Shown: in pieces, positions 10,808 to 21,480 of the stretch
Layout of the letters: each line of letters begins with the position of its first letter
Position numbering within the stretch: position 1 is the stretch's first letter
Assembly: GCA_023375675.1 (NCBI GenBank)
Contig: JALQBC010000021.1
Coordinates: 434,001-498,000 of the forward strand
Reading direction: 5' to 3'
Source: Cytospora piceicola
Lineage: Eukaryota > Ascomycota > Sordariomycetes > Diaporthales > Cytosporaceae
DNA length: 64,000 nt
Program-made: the position numbers and the translations under genes
The notes under the pieces: model-generated
What the model was told of the DNA's origin: nothing
Seen by the model: the letters and a program-made list of their open reading frames with translations, nothing else
Databases searched by the model: none

Positions 10808-13061
10808 TGTGGCGCTCGGAAGTAGTAGTGTTGAGGAGTAGTGTACAAGGGGGTTTTGGTGAGGGGTGTCGGATCTGGACAGCAGTAGCAACGGTTAGCC
10901 GCGTGGCCCCAGGGTCGATTTGATGCGCCGTAGCTCGTTGAGGCGTTGGGGAGGTCGCCCAGTAAGCGATATGGGGGAGGATTGCTGCGGGAAGAGTGAA
11001 GTGAAAAAGCAGTCATGTATATACGTACCAGTTGTGCCGAGAAGCTTCGTAACTCCTGCAGTAAAAGGGGGTTTGCGCAACACGTTGCTTTGGGGTGCGG
11101 CGGTATGGCTGGCTGGCTGGCTGTAGAAGCAATGTACAATGGTGGAAACAAATCACCAAAGATCGCAACCAAACAACAGACAAATGGAAGGACTGGTGAC
11201 GCTGGAGCACCTTTTCATACAGCTTGCTTTTCCCCTGAATTCTTGTCTTTGTCGACTACTGAGCGTACTGCAAAGAAAGGGAGAAGAGGTTGAGGTGTTT
11301 GGAGAGAAATAAAATTGGGCACCTGTCCAGTTACCTACTTGCGAAGAGGGAGCAGCAGCAGCAGCAGCATGAGCACTGACCCTTGCTGACCCTTGCTCAC
11401 CCTTGCCCACTGCAGTAGTGCAGGGGGACTAAGTGGGGAGAACGAGGAGGACCCCGTCGGCCCCGTGTTGTAAAAGCCCACGCTGGCCTGGCAGGCCTTG
11501 GCTGGCAGGCTGGCAGAGCTGGCAGAACTGGCAGAACTGGCTGCTTGGTGTGCACGGAGCACATGTTGACAAGGGATGAGCTGATAAGAGAGCTTGATAC
11601 TACGGTTCTACCGGAGTATCAGACTATGTGCCCACAGAAACCGGTCAAGACAAGCCGACAAGGAGACTGGGAGACCAGGTGCACATTGGAGGGTGCCAAC
11701 CACACACACACATCATCTCATATCATATCACACCCAACCTTTCCCAAGAAGAGTCTCCTAAAGAAACCATCTCATGCAGCTTCCCCTGCACACATGCACA
11801 CATGCACACATGCACACATGCCCTAAGTTCTAATGTTGCGTTTTACGGTCCAACGGTTTCCCGTCCTGTCAGATAACCCGGCGCTCCGTATTCCAGGACC
11901 AATCCTGGTCCCGGGTCCAAGATCATCGCCTTGATAAACATCTCTTGTTGAAGATTGGCAGCTTCCAACCCGTGCTCTACATATATAGATATCCACTCAG
12001 AGCAGCAGGCGGCCAACGGCCAGTCTATGTGGACCGTCGTCTCACGTCTCGCTATCACCATTCCGGTGTGGCAAACCGTTCTGGCCCTTACGGAGTCAAG
12101 GACGCTGGCATTGATCAGGGCAGAAGCAGCCATTCAGGCCTTTAAGAAGATCCCGTCCCGTGGACAGGTTGCGGGCTCGGCAAATACCCCGGAAACCTAA
12201 GGACTGACTCCAGGGGATCCCAGCCCTCTGCTGGCTGGACAGCCCGCATTGCTGCTGCTGCACTTTCGGCGAGAGAGTATGGCCAATGCAGGTGTGCTGT
12301 TCATGTCACAGCCGATATCTTCCACAACGTCTGGGTCCTGGGTCTTGAGACCGAAAACAGACTGCACCCGTGTGAGGGTAGGTCTCGCATAAACCACCTG
12401 GCGTATCGATAGCCATACACTGCTGGAAATGTCTTTGAACAGCGTCTTTGGCATCCCGCTGACTGTCTACAACTCTCAGCCGGCACACCAGTGGATCGGC
12501 CCTTTGTAGAGACACCTCGTTACTGATAAATGACCAACCAACGAGATGTACCGTGGTATTCGGCGCCGATTCATGACTGGTCGCAAATTCGCCAACTTTC
12601 AACCATGGACTTTTCCGTAGGAGTCTATCGTTTTGTCGCATCGCCTTCCGTACAAGACATCAGTCAAAGAGTAGACTGTCTCGGCGAGCGCTGCCTAATG
12701 ACGCACAGCCAAGACATTCCTCTGAGTAGTACCAATGCTTGGTGTGTACAAAACGCTTATTCGATGACCATTTTTCCGTCGTCGAAAATAATAGTATCAT
12801 ATAGGTTGGACTAAACGAGGATAGACGTAGCTTGTGGTGATGTGGCATTATCTAGTTGGCAACTACGAAGCCGCCCCTAACCTAGCCAACGCTCTGATTA
12901 GATGCAAGACAAACGCCTACGGGTTCAGAAACTGCATTCCGAGAATCGTTGAGGCCAGTTTCGTCAACAGGGTATACCGCACTCCGAACTCAAGAAACGA
13001 AAAGAAAAAGAAGAGGAGGAACAAAATAATTAGCAGACCAGAGGTCCCCAAACTCTGCACT
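10808..13061. other. Intergenic region, 2.25 kb
   Basis: The right end is the 3' side of the SANT-like gene and the left end the promoter/leader of the coiled-coil gene, both read leftwards. Simple repeats occur: (GCA)n at about 11350-11370, a tandem TGCTGACCCT-like motif at 11378-11410, CTGGCAGAA-type repeats at 11485-11545, and ACACATGCA repeats at about 11790-11820. No gene is supported. The 96-codon minus-strand frame at 11843-12133 lacks supporting features. Confidence 0.5.
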
Positions 13062-15320
13062 CTAGAGAGCATAGGCCGGGATCTCCTCCCCCCTCTCAAT
13101 GAATCGGGCTCTATAGCCCTCTTTCAGCAAAGCAACCTTCCTCGCCACATCGTGTTCCGATCGGCCCAGTTCCGCCGCCATTGAGGCTAGATTGTATGTT
13201 CTGTCATACTTTATCGACTTGACGAGTATCTTATCTTCCTTGTAGGTCCAGGGCCTGTACGCCTGACTGTTCGTCTGGGAAGGTCGCTGTGTGGTTCCAA
13301 AGCCGTTTGGGCGATTGTGTACAGTTGGATTGCTGGGCGTAGCCCTTTTCTGGGGTGGCGGGCTCTCCAGGAAAGGGTCCCAATCATCTGGATCCTCGAT
13401 CTGATCATTTCTGGAGGGTCCAGCTCTGGAGTGGCCGGCTTGGAATCCAACCATACCTGACGTCCTCTGACCTTGACTTTGGTGTAAGCCCTGGCTCGGC
13501 GTGTTGGTTCGTGCAAAGGTGTCTTGTGACGCTCTTTCCCTGGCAGCTTGATCCAGATCCCACTTCTCCTGCATCGGGTTCTGCTTCAATGGCAAGATCT
13601 GCGTGAATCTGGCAAAGTGGGCATACCGCTCTGCGTCCCTTTGCCTCTTGAATTCTGCTTCACGCTCCTTCGCAGCTTCCGCTAGTTGCATTTGCTCCTC
13701 TAACCATCGCCTCTTGGCCTCTCGTCTCTGCTTCTCTGCCTTTTTCGCCGCATCCTCCTGTATGGCCCACTCTGCGCGCTTGGCAGCAGAGTACAATCTG
13801 GAAAGTTGTTGTCCGAAGACCTCCCGTGCCTCGTTCTTCGCTTGCTTGGATTTTCGTTCGTCTTCGTCAAGATCCTTGCCGTCCTTGGTGAACTCTGGTT
13901 CAAACGGCCACTGGTCAAGGCCTCGGCATAGTGCGTTGTGAAGTCGAGTAGTCCAGATGATTGTCCTCAGGAAGAACTGAAGTGTGAATGTGTTGAAGTA
14001 AATCGTCATATGGGTCCGGTGATCCTCCGATACAGCCAGGCCACATGCCTTGTTTACAAGAAGAACAAGCATGGGAATCAGCCTGCGTGAAATTTCAGAG
14101 AGAAGTAACCGTCTCTTCTGGATGGCTCGCTCTGCAGACTTCTTGTTGACGGTTGGTGGAGGCGGAGCCAGCTCCTCGGTGCAGATATGCTCGACGGCCT
14201 GATTGATATCTGCGATATGTCTCTTTGTCTCGGCGCTTTTTCCACCGAGGTAGTTGGTCGCCGCGTGGATGTCATCATCGTCTGCTTCTTCAGAGCTCTG
14301 CCAGGCATCTATTGCGCTCTGCATGAGGCGCTTGTAGCTCATGGCTGCTTTCATCAAAGCCTTCCCCGAGACAGTCTTGCACGCCGTGGGATCGCCGTCA
14401 CTCTTGTCATCACTCTCGAAACTGCGGTCCCAATCCGCCCTTCTCGTCCACGCTTGGTGTCTCAGCGTCTTGAAGATGCCTCCCATACTGTTTATTTTGA
14501 CCAGCACTGGAATCTCGCCAGGCCGAGGAGACTCGATGAAAGCCGAGTCCTCAGCCATGTCGACTATGGCATCACTGGACGAAGATATATCTCTCAACTC
14601 TTGGTCCTGCACAGGCTGTCGGCGTTGACTAGTAGTTGGTCGGTTGATTGGACGAGACGTTTCCTTGTTTCTGGTACCACGTCCAGCTGCCGCTCTCTGA
14701 TGTGTTCGCGTCTTCTCCGGCGATAACGCTGGGACATCATATATGTCCGATACTTGATTGGTACGGGTCTCCGGTGCGGATTTGTCCCTGTTGGACATTC
14801 TGGCTCCGTTGTGACCATTCGGTGCCGTCTTTGGTCTCCTTCCTCTCGGTCCCTTAGCTGCCTGTACTGAATGATGTGCTCCGATGCCGTTGACAGTCTG
14901 CTGAGGACCAAGCCGTCCTCGATTCATTGCTTGGGCTATGAGTTCGTCATCGACCCCAGCCCCTTCCTCCTGATATTCCTCATCATTATCATCACCACCA
15001 CCAGACTCATCATCCTCATCATTCTCGTCATCCTCGTCGTCCTGGGTCGTCCGTTGCCTCTTGCCCTGACGAGTTGATGCAGCTTGACGCTCAGGCTGCT
15101 CGGTGTTGCTGCGCTTAGCAGCATGTCTCCGATCCGCCCGTGATGCACGGTCATCAGGTGGAGCCTTCGCGGGCTTCGTCCTCAAGCCCCGTCCCTTTGC
15201 GCCAGCATTGAATTTTGTTCGCTTGGCATGGTATTCGCCCACATAGTCCTCGTCCATGGCGTTGAGTTGTTCTTGCTGGGCGGCCGCGGCAGCCGAGCGC
15301 AATGCCTTTTTTGAGGGCAT
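13062..15320 (-). CDS. SANT/Myb-like domain protein, probably nuclear
   Basis: Single-exon protein of 752 aa. I start it at the ATG for MPSKKALRSAAAA; the frame extends 13 codons upstream but without an ATG. Basic clusters lie at 30-50 and 85-91 (QGKRQR). An acidic tract (94-126, mostly Asp/Glu) is followed by a long polar region. A helical Lys/Glu/Arg-rich segment lies in the second half (EKQRREAKRRWLEEQMQ). The C-terminus, about residues 690-740, begins PWTYKEDKILVKSIK and contains MAAELGRSEHDVARKV, the Trp/hydrophobic helix pattern of a SANT/Myb domain. This suggests chromatin or DNA binding in the nucleus. It is not assignable to a named family from sequence reading alone. It shares a 554-bp divergent promoter with the PTPA gene. 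Confidence 0.8.
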   Translation of the reverse strand: MPSKKALRSAAAAAQQEQLNAMDEDYVGEYHAKRTKFNAGAKGRGLRTKPAKAPPDDRASRADRRHAAKRSNTEQPERQAASTRQGKRQRTTQDDEDDENDEDDESGGGDDNDEEYQEEGAGVDDELIAQAMNRGRLGPQQTVNGIGAHHSVQAAKGPRGRRPKTAPNGHNGARMSNRDKSAPETRTNQVSDIYDVPALSPEKTRTHQRAAAGRGTRNKETSRPINRPTTSQRRQPVQDQELRDISSSSDAIVDMAEDSAFIESPRPGEIPVLVKINSMGGIFKTLRHQAWTRRADWDRSFESDDKSDGDPTACKTVSGKALMKAAMSYKRLMQSAIDAWQSSEEADDDDIHAATNYLGGKSAETKRHIADINQAVEHICTEELAPPPPTVNKKSAERAIQKRRLLLSEISRRLIPMLVLLVNKACGLAVSEDHRTHMTIYFNTFTLQFFLRTIIWTTRLHNALCRGLDQWPFEPEFTKDGKDLDEDERKSKQAKNEAREVFGQQLSRLYSAAKRAEWAIQEDAAKKAEKQRREAKRRWLEEQMQLAEAAKEREAEFKRQRDAERYAHFARFTQILPLKQNPMQEKWDLDQAARERASQDTFARTNTPSQGLHQSQGQRTSGMVGFQAGHSRAGPSRNDQIEDPDDWDPFLESPPPQKRATPSNPTVHNRPNGFGTTQRPSQTNSQAYRPWTYKEDKILVKSIKYDRTYNLASMAAELGRSEHDVARKVALLKEGYRARFIERGEEIPAYAL

Positions 15321-15874
15321 CTTGGGCGGACTGTGAGACGAAGCGTGTTCTGGGTCCACAGCACACCCGATCTCAACTCAGTCTCACAAACTTCTACCAG
15401 CGGTAACCAGCACCGGTGCCTTGAGGAAGGTTGCGAGATGTCCAGGTGTGTCACGCATCTGCAAGGGCGGCGAGCCATGTTTCCCGAGCAACCCTGGAAC
15501 AGAGAAGGACGCAAAGCACGGGCCCAATTCTGCGACCGTAACCCTAACCCTATATATCGACACCTCACGAGCATGACAGTTCATTGAGACTTGGACTCGA
15601 ACGCGCTGATTATCACACTGCACGTATTCTTCGACTTTTGATCTCTACCAGTTTTCAAATCAACCGACATAATTCTAGCACCATTACCGTTGTACAACAG
15701 TCCTTCTCACTTGCGTATCCCAAAATTTCAGACCCTGTTGTGCCTTTCCATGGGGAGAAGGCTCATCACTCTAAAGACACGATAGATCAAAGAATAGTGG
15801 CTAGAGGACCCGGCTGAAGAGGACAGCCCACTTCACAAATCCAGAGCATATCTCGTCTCTTCAAGGTTTCCAGG
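15321..15874. promoter_or_regulatory. Divergent promoter with a telomere-repeat-like box
   Basis: This 554-bp segment separates the start codons of the SANT-like gene (-) and the PTPA-like gene (+), so it should serve both. At 15539-15552 it contains TAACCCTAACCCTA, two-plus units of the fungal telomere repeat in the CCCTAA orientation, immediately followed by TATATA. Such teloboxes in promoters are bound in yeasts by Tbf1/Rap1/Teb1-type factors. Whether it acts so here is inference. Confidence 0.55.
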
Positions 15875-17413
15875 ATGGCCTCCCCCCAGCAGGCCGCCCC
15901 GGCATCACACACATCTTCCTCCTTCCCACAGCTGGAAATCCTCAACCCTTCCGAGCCACATGCCTTCTCAGACCCCTCCAAACGCATCAACGACGGGCCC
16001 GACGTCGCACGCTTCCTCACATCCAAAGCCTACCGGGACATAGGCGTCTTCATCATGCAGCTCAACCGCGCCCTCTGCCCGCGCAAGACACCCTCCGGCC
16101 CATCAAGGACATATCCCCTGGTCGGCGCGAGCCGGCAGGATCCTGCGTCCGTCCAGAAGCTGCGGAGCCTCCTGGAACAGACCGAGACGTATATCGACGA
16201 GGCACCGCCAGATCCAGGCCCGAGGAGGTTCGGGAATGTCAGTTTCCGGAAGTGGTACCAGTTGCTGGAGGACAGGGTGGAGGGGCTGCTGAAGGAGTTT
16301 GTAAGCGAGGAGGTGCTTGGCTTCAGGACCGCAGGGGGGAAGTCGTCACATGAGGACCGAGGAGATGGCAGGACTCTCGGCGCCATCGACGAGTTGAAGG
16401 CCTATTTCCTTGGGAGCTTTGGTAGCCCTCAGAGGTTGGACTATGGGACGGGCCATGAGCTGAGTTTTCTGGCATTCTTGGGCTGCCTGTGGAAGCTCGG
16501 GTCTTTCAAGGATGGTTCTCAAGATGGTGGCATTGAGCGCAGCATCGTGCTTGGTCTCTTCGAACAGTAGGTCACAGTTCGGGCTCATCTCAAGGCGGTA
16601 CACTAACATCTGTACAGGTATCTGAAAGTGGTGCGCCGTCTCATCCTCACATACACACTGGAACCAGCCGGCTCTCACGGCGTCTGGGGCCTCGACGACC
16701 ACTCTTTCATGCCATACATCTTCGGCTCGGCACAACTGACCCGGCCCATCACGGAGGACGACCCCATGCCCCTCGAGGGCTCCGTCGAGCGGGCACCCAA
16801 GCCCGGCGACGTCGTCAAGCCGGAAGCTGTCGAGCGGCTGCGGGAGATCAACATGTACTTCTCCGCCATCGGCTTCATCAACGACGTCAAGAAGGGCCCG
16901 TTCTGGGAGCACAGCCCCATCCTCTACGACATATCGGGCATCAAGGACGGCTGGGGCAAGATCAACAAGGGCATGGTCAAGATGTTCAACGCCGAAGTCC
17001 TGTCCAAGTTCCCTGTCGTGCAGCATTTCCCATTCGGCTCGCTGTTCTCTTGGGACGTCGACCCGGAGGCGTCCGCGCCGCAGCAAAGCGTGCACATGGT
17101 GAACCAGCCCATCGCCTCCGCTGCATCTCCTCAAACTTCTGCTGCTGGTGGTGCTGGTGGTGTTGGTACCGCCGCGCCGTGGGCGCAGGCCACGCGCATG
17201 CCGGGACCTTCTGGGCCGGGGATACCTTACTCTAGGGCGACGGGGATGGCGCCGGGCATTTCTGTCGGCCGTGAGCCACCGCGGGGGACTGCAAGGCCTG
17301 GCGAGCCCGGCGTGGGTCCGACGATGCTGCCGCCGGGATCGGTGCGGCCGAGTGGTCCGCCTGGGACAGCTGGGAATCAAACAAGTATCACAAAGGCGCC
17401 GTGGGCGAAGTGA
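15875..17413 (+). CDS. rrd1: PP2A activator, PTPA family (peptidyl-prolyl isomerase), Rrd1-like
   Basis: Two exons, 15875-16566 and 16618-17413, give 495 aa. The 51-base intron (GTAGGT...TACAG, branch ACTAAC) joins in phase 2 to rebuild a Gln codon between FE and YLKV. PTPA signatures are clear: [10 protein letters not shown] at about 124, YGTGHELSF at about 190, and [11 protein letters not shown] at about 251. PTPA proteins bind the PP2A catalytic subunit and help load metal and activate the phosphatase; yeast Rrd1 and Rrd2 are the models. The Gly/Pro/Ala-rich C-terminal tail (about 389-495, ending TKAPWAK) goes beyond the catalytic core. I assign Rrd1 rather than the shorter Rrd2 from this tail, so family is secure and paralogue less so. 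Confidence 0.92.
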
Positions 17414-18098
17414 GGAAGGCCGGTGGGAAGGACTCGGGTGGGGCCGCACGCCCCTCCTCGAGACGTAACTATGTATCAATGATTCAGGTTCTTGTGGATA
17501 GCTGTTATCCTGTGGAACTGGCTATTGATGGTCAATAACGCAGATCTTTCGAGCCGAATCTAACAGAGACCCATTCTCGCGTGCTGTTTTGAGCGCATGC
17601 TAGATTCGTTATGGAAATCCGGTAAGAATGTATGATTTGCCTGGAAAGCTCCACGCCATGGAACTGTAGACATCAGCAGTCTTTGTTTCGAATTTGGGGT
17701 TCCCCAAGCGGCAGAAATGTATAGTGTGTGCTCAAGGAACATGCTGAATGTAATTTGGTATATTGAGGGTATCTATACAACTCTGACAGGCTGCAACACA
17801 ACACGACAACGCGAGTGGTATTAGAAAGAAAAGACAGACAAAGGACAAGAACGAATAAATCCAGCAGAACCAGAGGTCTCCTCCGCGGGGGAAGGGGGGG
17901 GGGTTGCCCCTCGAGATCCTCAAACACCACCTCCATTACACATCCAATACTCGCTCCCATTATGCGAAAAGCAAAAGAAGGACCAATCTCGTCCAGCCTC
18001 CCGCTGGCTATTGTGGATTGATCACGCCATGAAAAACGCTAAAGCATGATTTGCATGCTGGTCAGGGACTTCAGAGAACACGATCGAACAGTAGGAAA
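17414..18098. other. Convergent 3' intergenic region
   Basis: This is the shared 3' side of the PTPA-like gene (+) and the Ala/Pro-rich small gene (-). No gene was seen. A short GC-rich run with nine consecutive G lies near 17900. Confidence 0.5.
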
Positions 18099-18790
18099 TT
18101 ACTTGGTCTCCTCAGCAGGCTTGGCCTCCTCGGTGGCCGTGGGGGCGGGAGCAGCAGCAGCAGCGGCGGCAGCAGGGACTGGCTCCTCAGCTGGTTTGGC
18201 AGCCTCGGCAGCGGGAGCCGGTGCGCCCTCGGTGGTTGTTGTAGCAGGGGCAGCAGCGGCAGCTTCCTCCTTGTTTGGCTCCTCGGAGATAGGCGCGGGT
18301 GCTTCGACTGCGGGTGCGGATGCGGGCTCGGCTGTACAGATAAGACATCAGCAGGTGTCGGTGGTACGGGGTGGGATCATCATGTTCGACTTACCAGCCG
18401 GTGCAGCGTCAGTCTTCGCGGGCTCGGTGGCGGCGGCGGTGGCGGCGGCCGCTGGTGCGGCCTCCGTGGGCTTGCTCTTCTTCTCCTTCTTCTTGAAGAT
18501 GGCCTTGAACTTGGCCTTCAAGTTGTTGAGCGCGTTGGGAGCTGTGGGCATGAAGTGTATGGTTAGCAACGATACAGCAGTGGATGGAAAGCAGTGGAGC
18601 AAGAGAGGCAGAGAGCACGCTATGCCAAGAAACGATGGAAATCGAAGCTTGCAGGCGTAATCTTGTATGTGTGTCCGCTCCATAGCATGGTGTGACGGGA
18701 ACGAGAAAGACAAGTCTCTCTGCCTCTGCCTCTGCCTCTGTCTCTGTTTGTTGACGAGGGTATCGCGTTTCACTTACGAACACCAGGCAT
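18099..18790 (-). CDS. Small Ala/Pro/Glu-rich protein with basic N-terminal helix (130 aa)
   Basis: Three exons: 18790-18778, 18541-18395 and 18331-18099. Exon 1 codes only MPGV plus one base. Intron 1 (236 bases) has GTAAGT, a CTAAC branch and CACAG. Intron 2 (63 bases) has GTAAGT and TACAG. Both joins are phase 1. The protein starts MPGVPPNALNNLKAKFKAIF and has a strongly basic patch (KKKEKKSK). The rest is a low-complexity chain of Ala, Pro, Glu, Thr and Lys ending PAEETK. There is no signal peptide or known domain. The N-terminal amphipathic basic helix could contact membranes or nucleic acid. I do not recognise the family. Confidence 0.75.
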
Positions 18791-20182
18791 TTCGGCGGTT
18801 TGAATTAGGTAGAGGGTGCTGTAGTTGATGGAGTTGATACTGTTTTGGAATCTCTATGAAGCGTGGCAGCGGTCCCGAGTTTTTAAGAAGTTCTCTGCTG
18901 GAATGCTGTTGTAATCATAAAAAGATGTTGAAGTGGGGGGAAAAGAAGATGAAGTGTTGTTGAATGTCACACCGAGACAAAGCCGTGACAGCAGCAGCAG
19001 AGTTGGCAGATCGGGATAATTTGCGAGATTTGATTATGGAATATTCCGGGTAATGAGAGAAGTTTTCCGCGGGGGGGTTCCAAAGATGATAAAATTGTTG
19101 TTTTTTTTTGGTCGCACACCAACTTGAGATTGATTGACTGACTGCAGATTAGAATGATGAGTCTCGGTTAAAACGTTGTTTTGGGGGAAGCTCCTGAGAT
19201 TCTAATTAGCCAGCGGGGCCGCGCTTGCCCCCCTGCAACAACGTTTCTATTTACCATACAGCCATAACATACCTGCATACTGATGCCCAGACACCCTGAC
19301 ACCCTGACAGTCCTGGCACTACAGTAGCGTGGGAGTGCTGGGGTCCTACTGGGGTCCTGCTGGGACCCTGCTGGGACCCTGCTGGGGTCTAGAACTTCCT
19401 GCCCTGAGACCGGCTGGCCCGCTCCAAAGATAGCAACAACGGTCCACCAGAACTCCAACTTTATTTTGCTTCTTCGGGACGCCGTTTGCTCGGTGACTTC
19501 GGAAGGGAAGCACTTCGACTTCGACTCCACGAGACGCCAATCTTGAAAGCACCTCAGAAAGCCCGAAGCGCCGAAATCATTCCTCACAGTACAGTACCTA
19601 CCCCAAAATCTCGTCCTGAACCCCAGATGTCGTCCCGGCCAAACGTCCCCAAGATAGTAGTATGGCATGCATGCAGCTTGTTTTGGTGTGATTGCAGGAT
19701 CACGCAAGGGGTCCCCCAGAATTGCGAGCACGGAGATGGCCGGTTGCAGCCGACCTTGGAACCGATCTTTACCTCCAGTAGCACTTTCATGCCATACCTA
19801 CTTAAGTAGGTAGCTCAAAACCAGCGTGATGCTGTTCCGTTTTCCACACACTGCGGGACAATGGCGATTGTAGCTTGAAAGTGCCGACAGATGCCCTCAG
19901 AAAATATTGGTCAAGGGGTGAATCGCACTCGACATTTCACTGAGCGACTACAGGGTCAGGTTTGATAGGTGCTATGTCTACATAGTGACCACGGAACTAA
20001 GAGACTTGCTGAGATTACCTAGGTAGTGTTACGGCGTAGCGGTAGCACTCCAACAAAAAGAGATGACCGAGTCCCACAAGGCGGCCACTCATTCTGAATG
20101 GAAGCCTTTAGAGCAGGTGCTACAATCGGACTCGCACCCCCCAAAGACCCATTAGTAGATGTTTAGATAAACCACTCGGGCT
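18791..20182. other. Intergenic region, 1.4 kb, next to the giant element
   Basis: No gene supported. It holds the promoter of the small Ala/Pro-rich gene, a cluster of GGGTCC/GGACCC motifs at about 19340-19390, an 18-bp perfect palindrome (TACCTACTTAAGTAGGTA, 19795-19812) and one TACCTAGGTA (20016-20025). Composition is normal up to about 20180, then changes abruptly. Confidence 0.5.
19340..19390. repeat. Short GGGTCC-TGCT tandem repeat
   Basis: Five near copies of a 12-13 bp unit of the form CTGCTGGGACCC or ACTGGGGTCCTG follow one another. GGGTCC and GGACCC alternate, so the array could fold back on itself. Confidence 0.75.
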
Positions 20183-20250
20183 GCCCCTTGTCAACCGAGA
20201 GCGATTTTTTCCCATTTTCGGCAGGTCTTAACTCCTAAGACACTGTTTTT

Positions 20251-20333
20251 AGAGTGTATTTTCGAGTTTAAAACCTGTTTTTAAAGTGTATCTCGAGTTT
20301 AAGGCCTGTTTCTAAAGTGTATTTTCGAGTATA
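20251..20333 (+). repeat. Terminal tandem repeat of about 30-34 bp (left end)
   Basis: Three successive units of GTGTAT(T)TTCGAGT plus an A/C/T-rich spacer containing CCTGTTT. A mirror set lies at about 60955-61030 on the right end. Confidence 0.85.
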
Positions 20334-20564
20334 ATATATATATCGTAAGTTTAGACATTATCTTTAGAGTATATCTTTAAGTCCTTATCGTCTAGCTTTT
20401 ACGACGACCTTAAGTCTTAGCCTTTAAGTCCTTATCGTCTAGCTTCCACGATAACCTTAAGTCTTAGCCTTTAAGTCTTAATCGTCTAGCTTCTATTACG
20501 CCTAAGTAGAGTAAACTACTAATTATCTAACTATAGCCGTGTAAGTAGTATTCTTAGTATATCT

Positions 20565-21120
20565 TATAGTCGGTCCGCCTTAAAAGATCTACGTATAATA
20601 CCTTTTATAATCGGTCCGCTATAATCGGCTTAAGCTATACTAAGTAGGAAAGGCTATATAGAAGGAGTATATCGTATACTCGGTCCGCTATAAGACATAT
20701 AACTGCTTAAGTAGTAACTGCTTAAGTAATAGCTACGATACCTTTATAGTCGGTCCGCTATAGAATATGTAACGTATAGCTATAATACCTTTTACGGTCG
20801 GTCCGCTACAGAAGATCTATAATAGCTATAATACCTTTACGGTCGGTCCGCTATAGTCGGCTTAAACTATATCGAGTAAGAAAAGCGATATAAAAGGCTA
20901 CGATACCTTTTACAGTCAGTTTATTATAGAAAATAAAATATAGAATATATAACGTATAGCTATAATACCTTTACGGTCGATCTGTTATAGAAGATCTACG
21001 ATAGTTATAATACCTTTATAGTCGGTCCGTCTCGAAAAATCTATATACAATACCTTTTATAGCCGGTCCGCCCCGGAAGATTTATAATAGCTACGATACC
21101 TTTTACAGTCGGTTTACTAT
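20565..21120 (+). repeat. Subterminal repeat array, left (CGGTCCG core)
   Basis: About eight clear copies of TCGGTCCG(C) occur near 20571, 20611, 20680, 20750, 20798, 20843, 21021 and 21062. Decayed forms (TCAGTTTATT, TCGATCTGTT) lie between them. They are embedded in a 40-70 bp context of the type AGCTATAATACCTTTTA then CGGTCGGTCCGCTATAGAA. The core CGGTCCG reads CGGACCG on the other strand. Confidence 0.85.
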
Positions 21121-21179
21121 AGAACATGTAACTAGTTAAGCTATTTATAGCATCTTTCCCTAAGACTAATTTAGCTATA

Positions 21180-21210
21180 ATAGCTATAATAGCTATAATA
21201 GCTATAATTA
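21180..21210 (+). repeat. TAGCTATAA tandem repeat
   Basis: Four to five copies of the 9-bp unit AGCTATAAT follow the subterminal array directly. Confidence 0.85.
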
Positions 21211-21245
21211 TAAATACGGTAGTAATTATACAGATATAGCCGGTT

Positions 21246-21480
21246 AGTAAGCTCGCCTCTCAATTTCAGCGACCGGTTTATTAGCCGGTTATATCGATTC
21301 GAATATTCGACTATAACCTTAACTTTAACCTTAACCTTAACTTTAACCTTTTAAGTACTTATTAACCTAAACGTTAGTAAGCTCGCCTTTTAATTTTAAC
21401 GACCGGTTTACTAGCCGGTTATATTAAATTAAATATTATCGACTATAACTATAACCTTAACTTTAACCTTAACCTTAACC
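21246..21480 (+). repeat. Direct repeat pair with AACCTT hexamer runs
   Basis: Two copies (about 21246-21356 and 21374-21480) of a segment containing GTTAGTAAGCTCGCC, GACCGGTTTA and AGCCGGTTATAT. Each ends in a run of AACCTT/AACTTT hexamers. The hexamer resembles but is not the telomere repeat AACCCT. Confidence 0.8.

Larger units (their letters stand above)
20183..21120 (+). repeat. Left terminal inverted repeat with subterminal repeats
   Basis: Going inward: GAGAGCG, GCAGGT (20221), then nearly three copies of a 30-34 bp unit built on GTGTATTTTCGAGTTTA and CCTGTTT (20252-20333), the block TCGTCTAGCTTCTATTACGC, and an array of CGGTCCG-containing units. The same ordered landmarks are found reversed at 60360-61104. 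Differences are mostly C/T or G/A, as expected from independent RIP, plus insertions and deletions. Confidence 0.82.

Noticed and set aside
11843..12133. 96-codon minus-strand frame starting MAASALINASVLDSV
   Set aside because: Isolated, no intron-supported extension, no motif, and overlapping plus frames are equally long. Not enough to call a gene.
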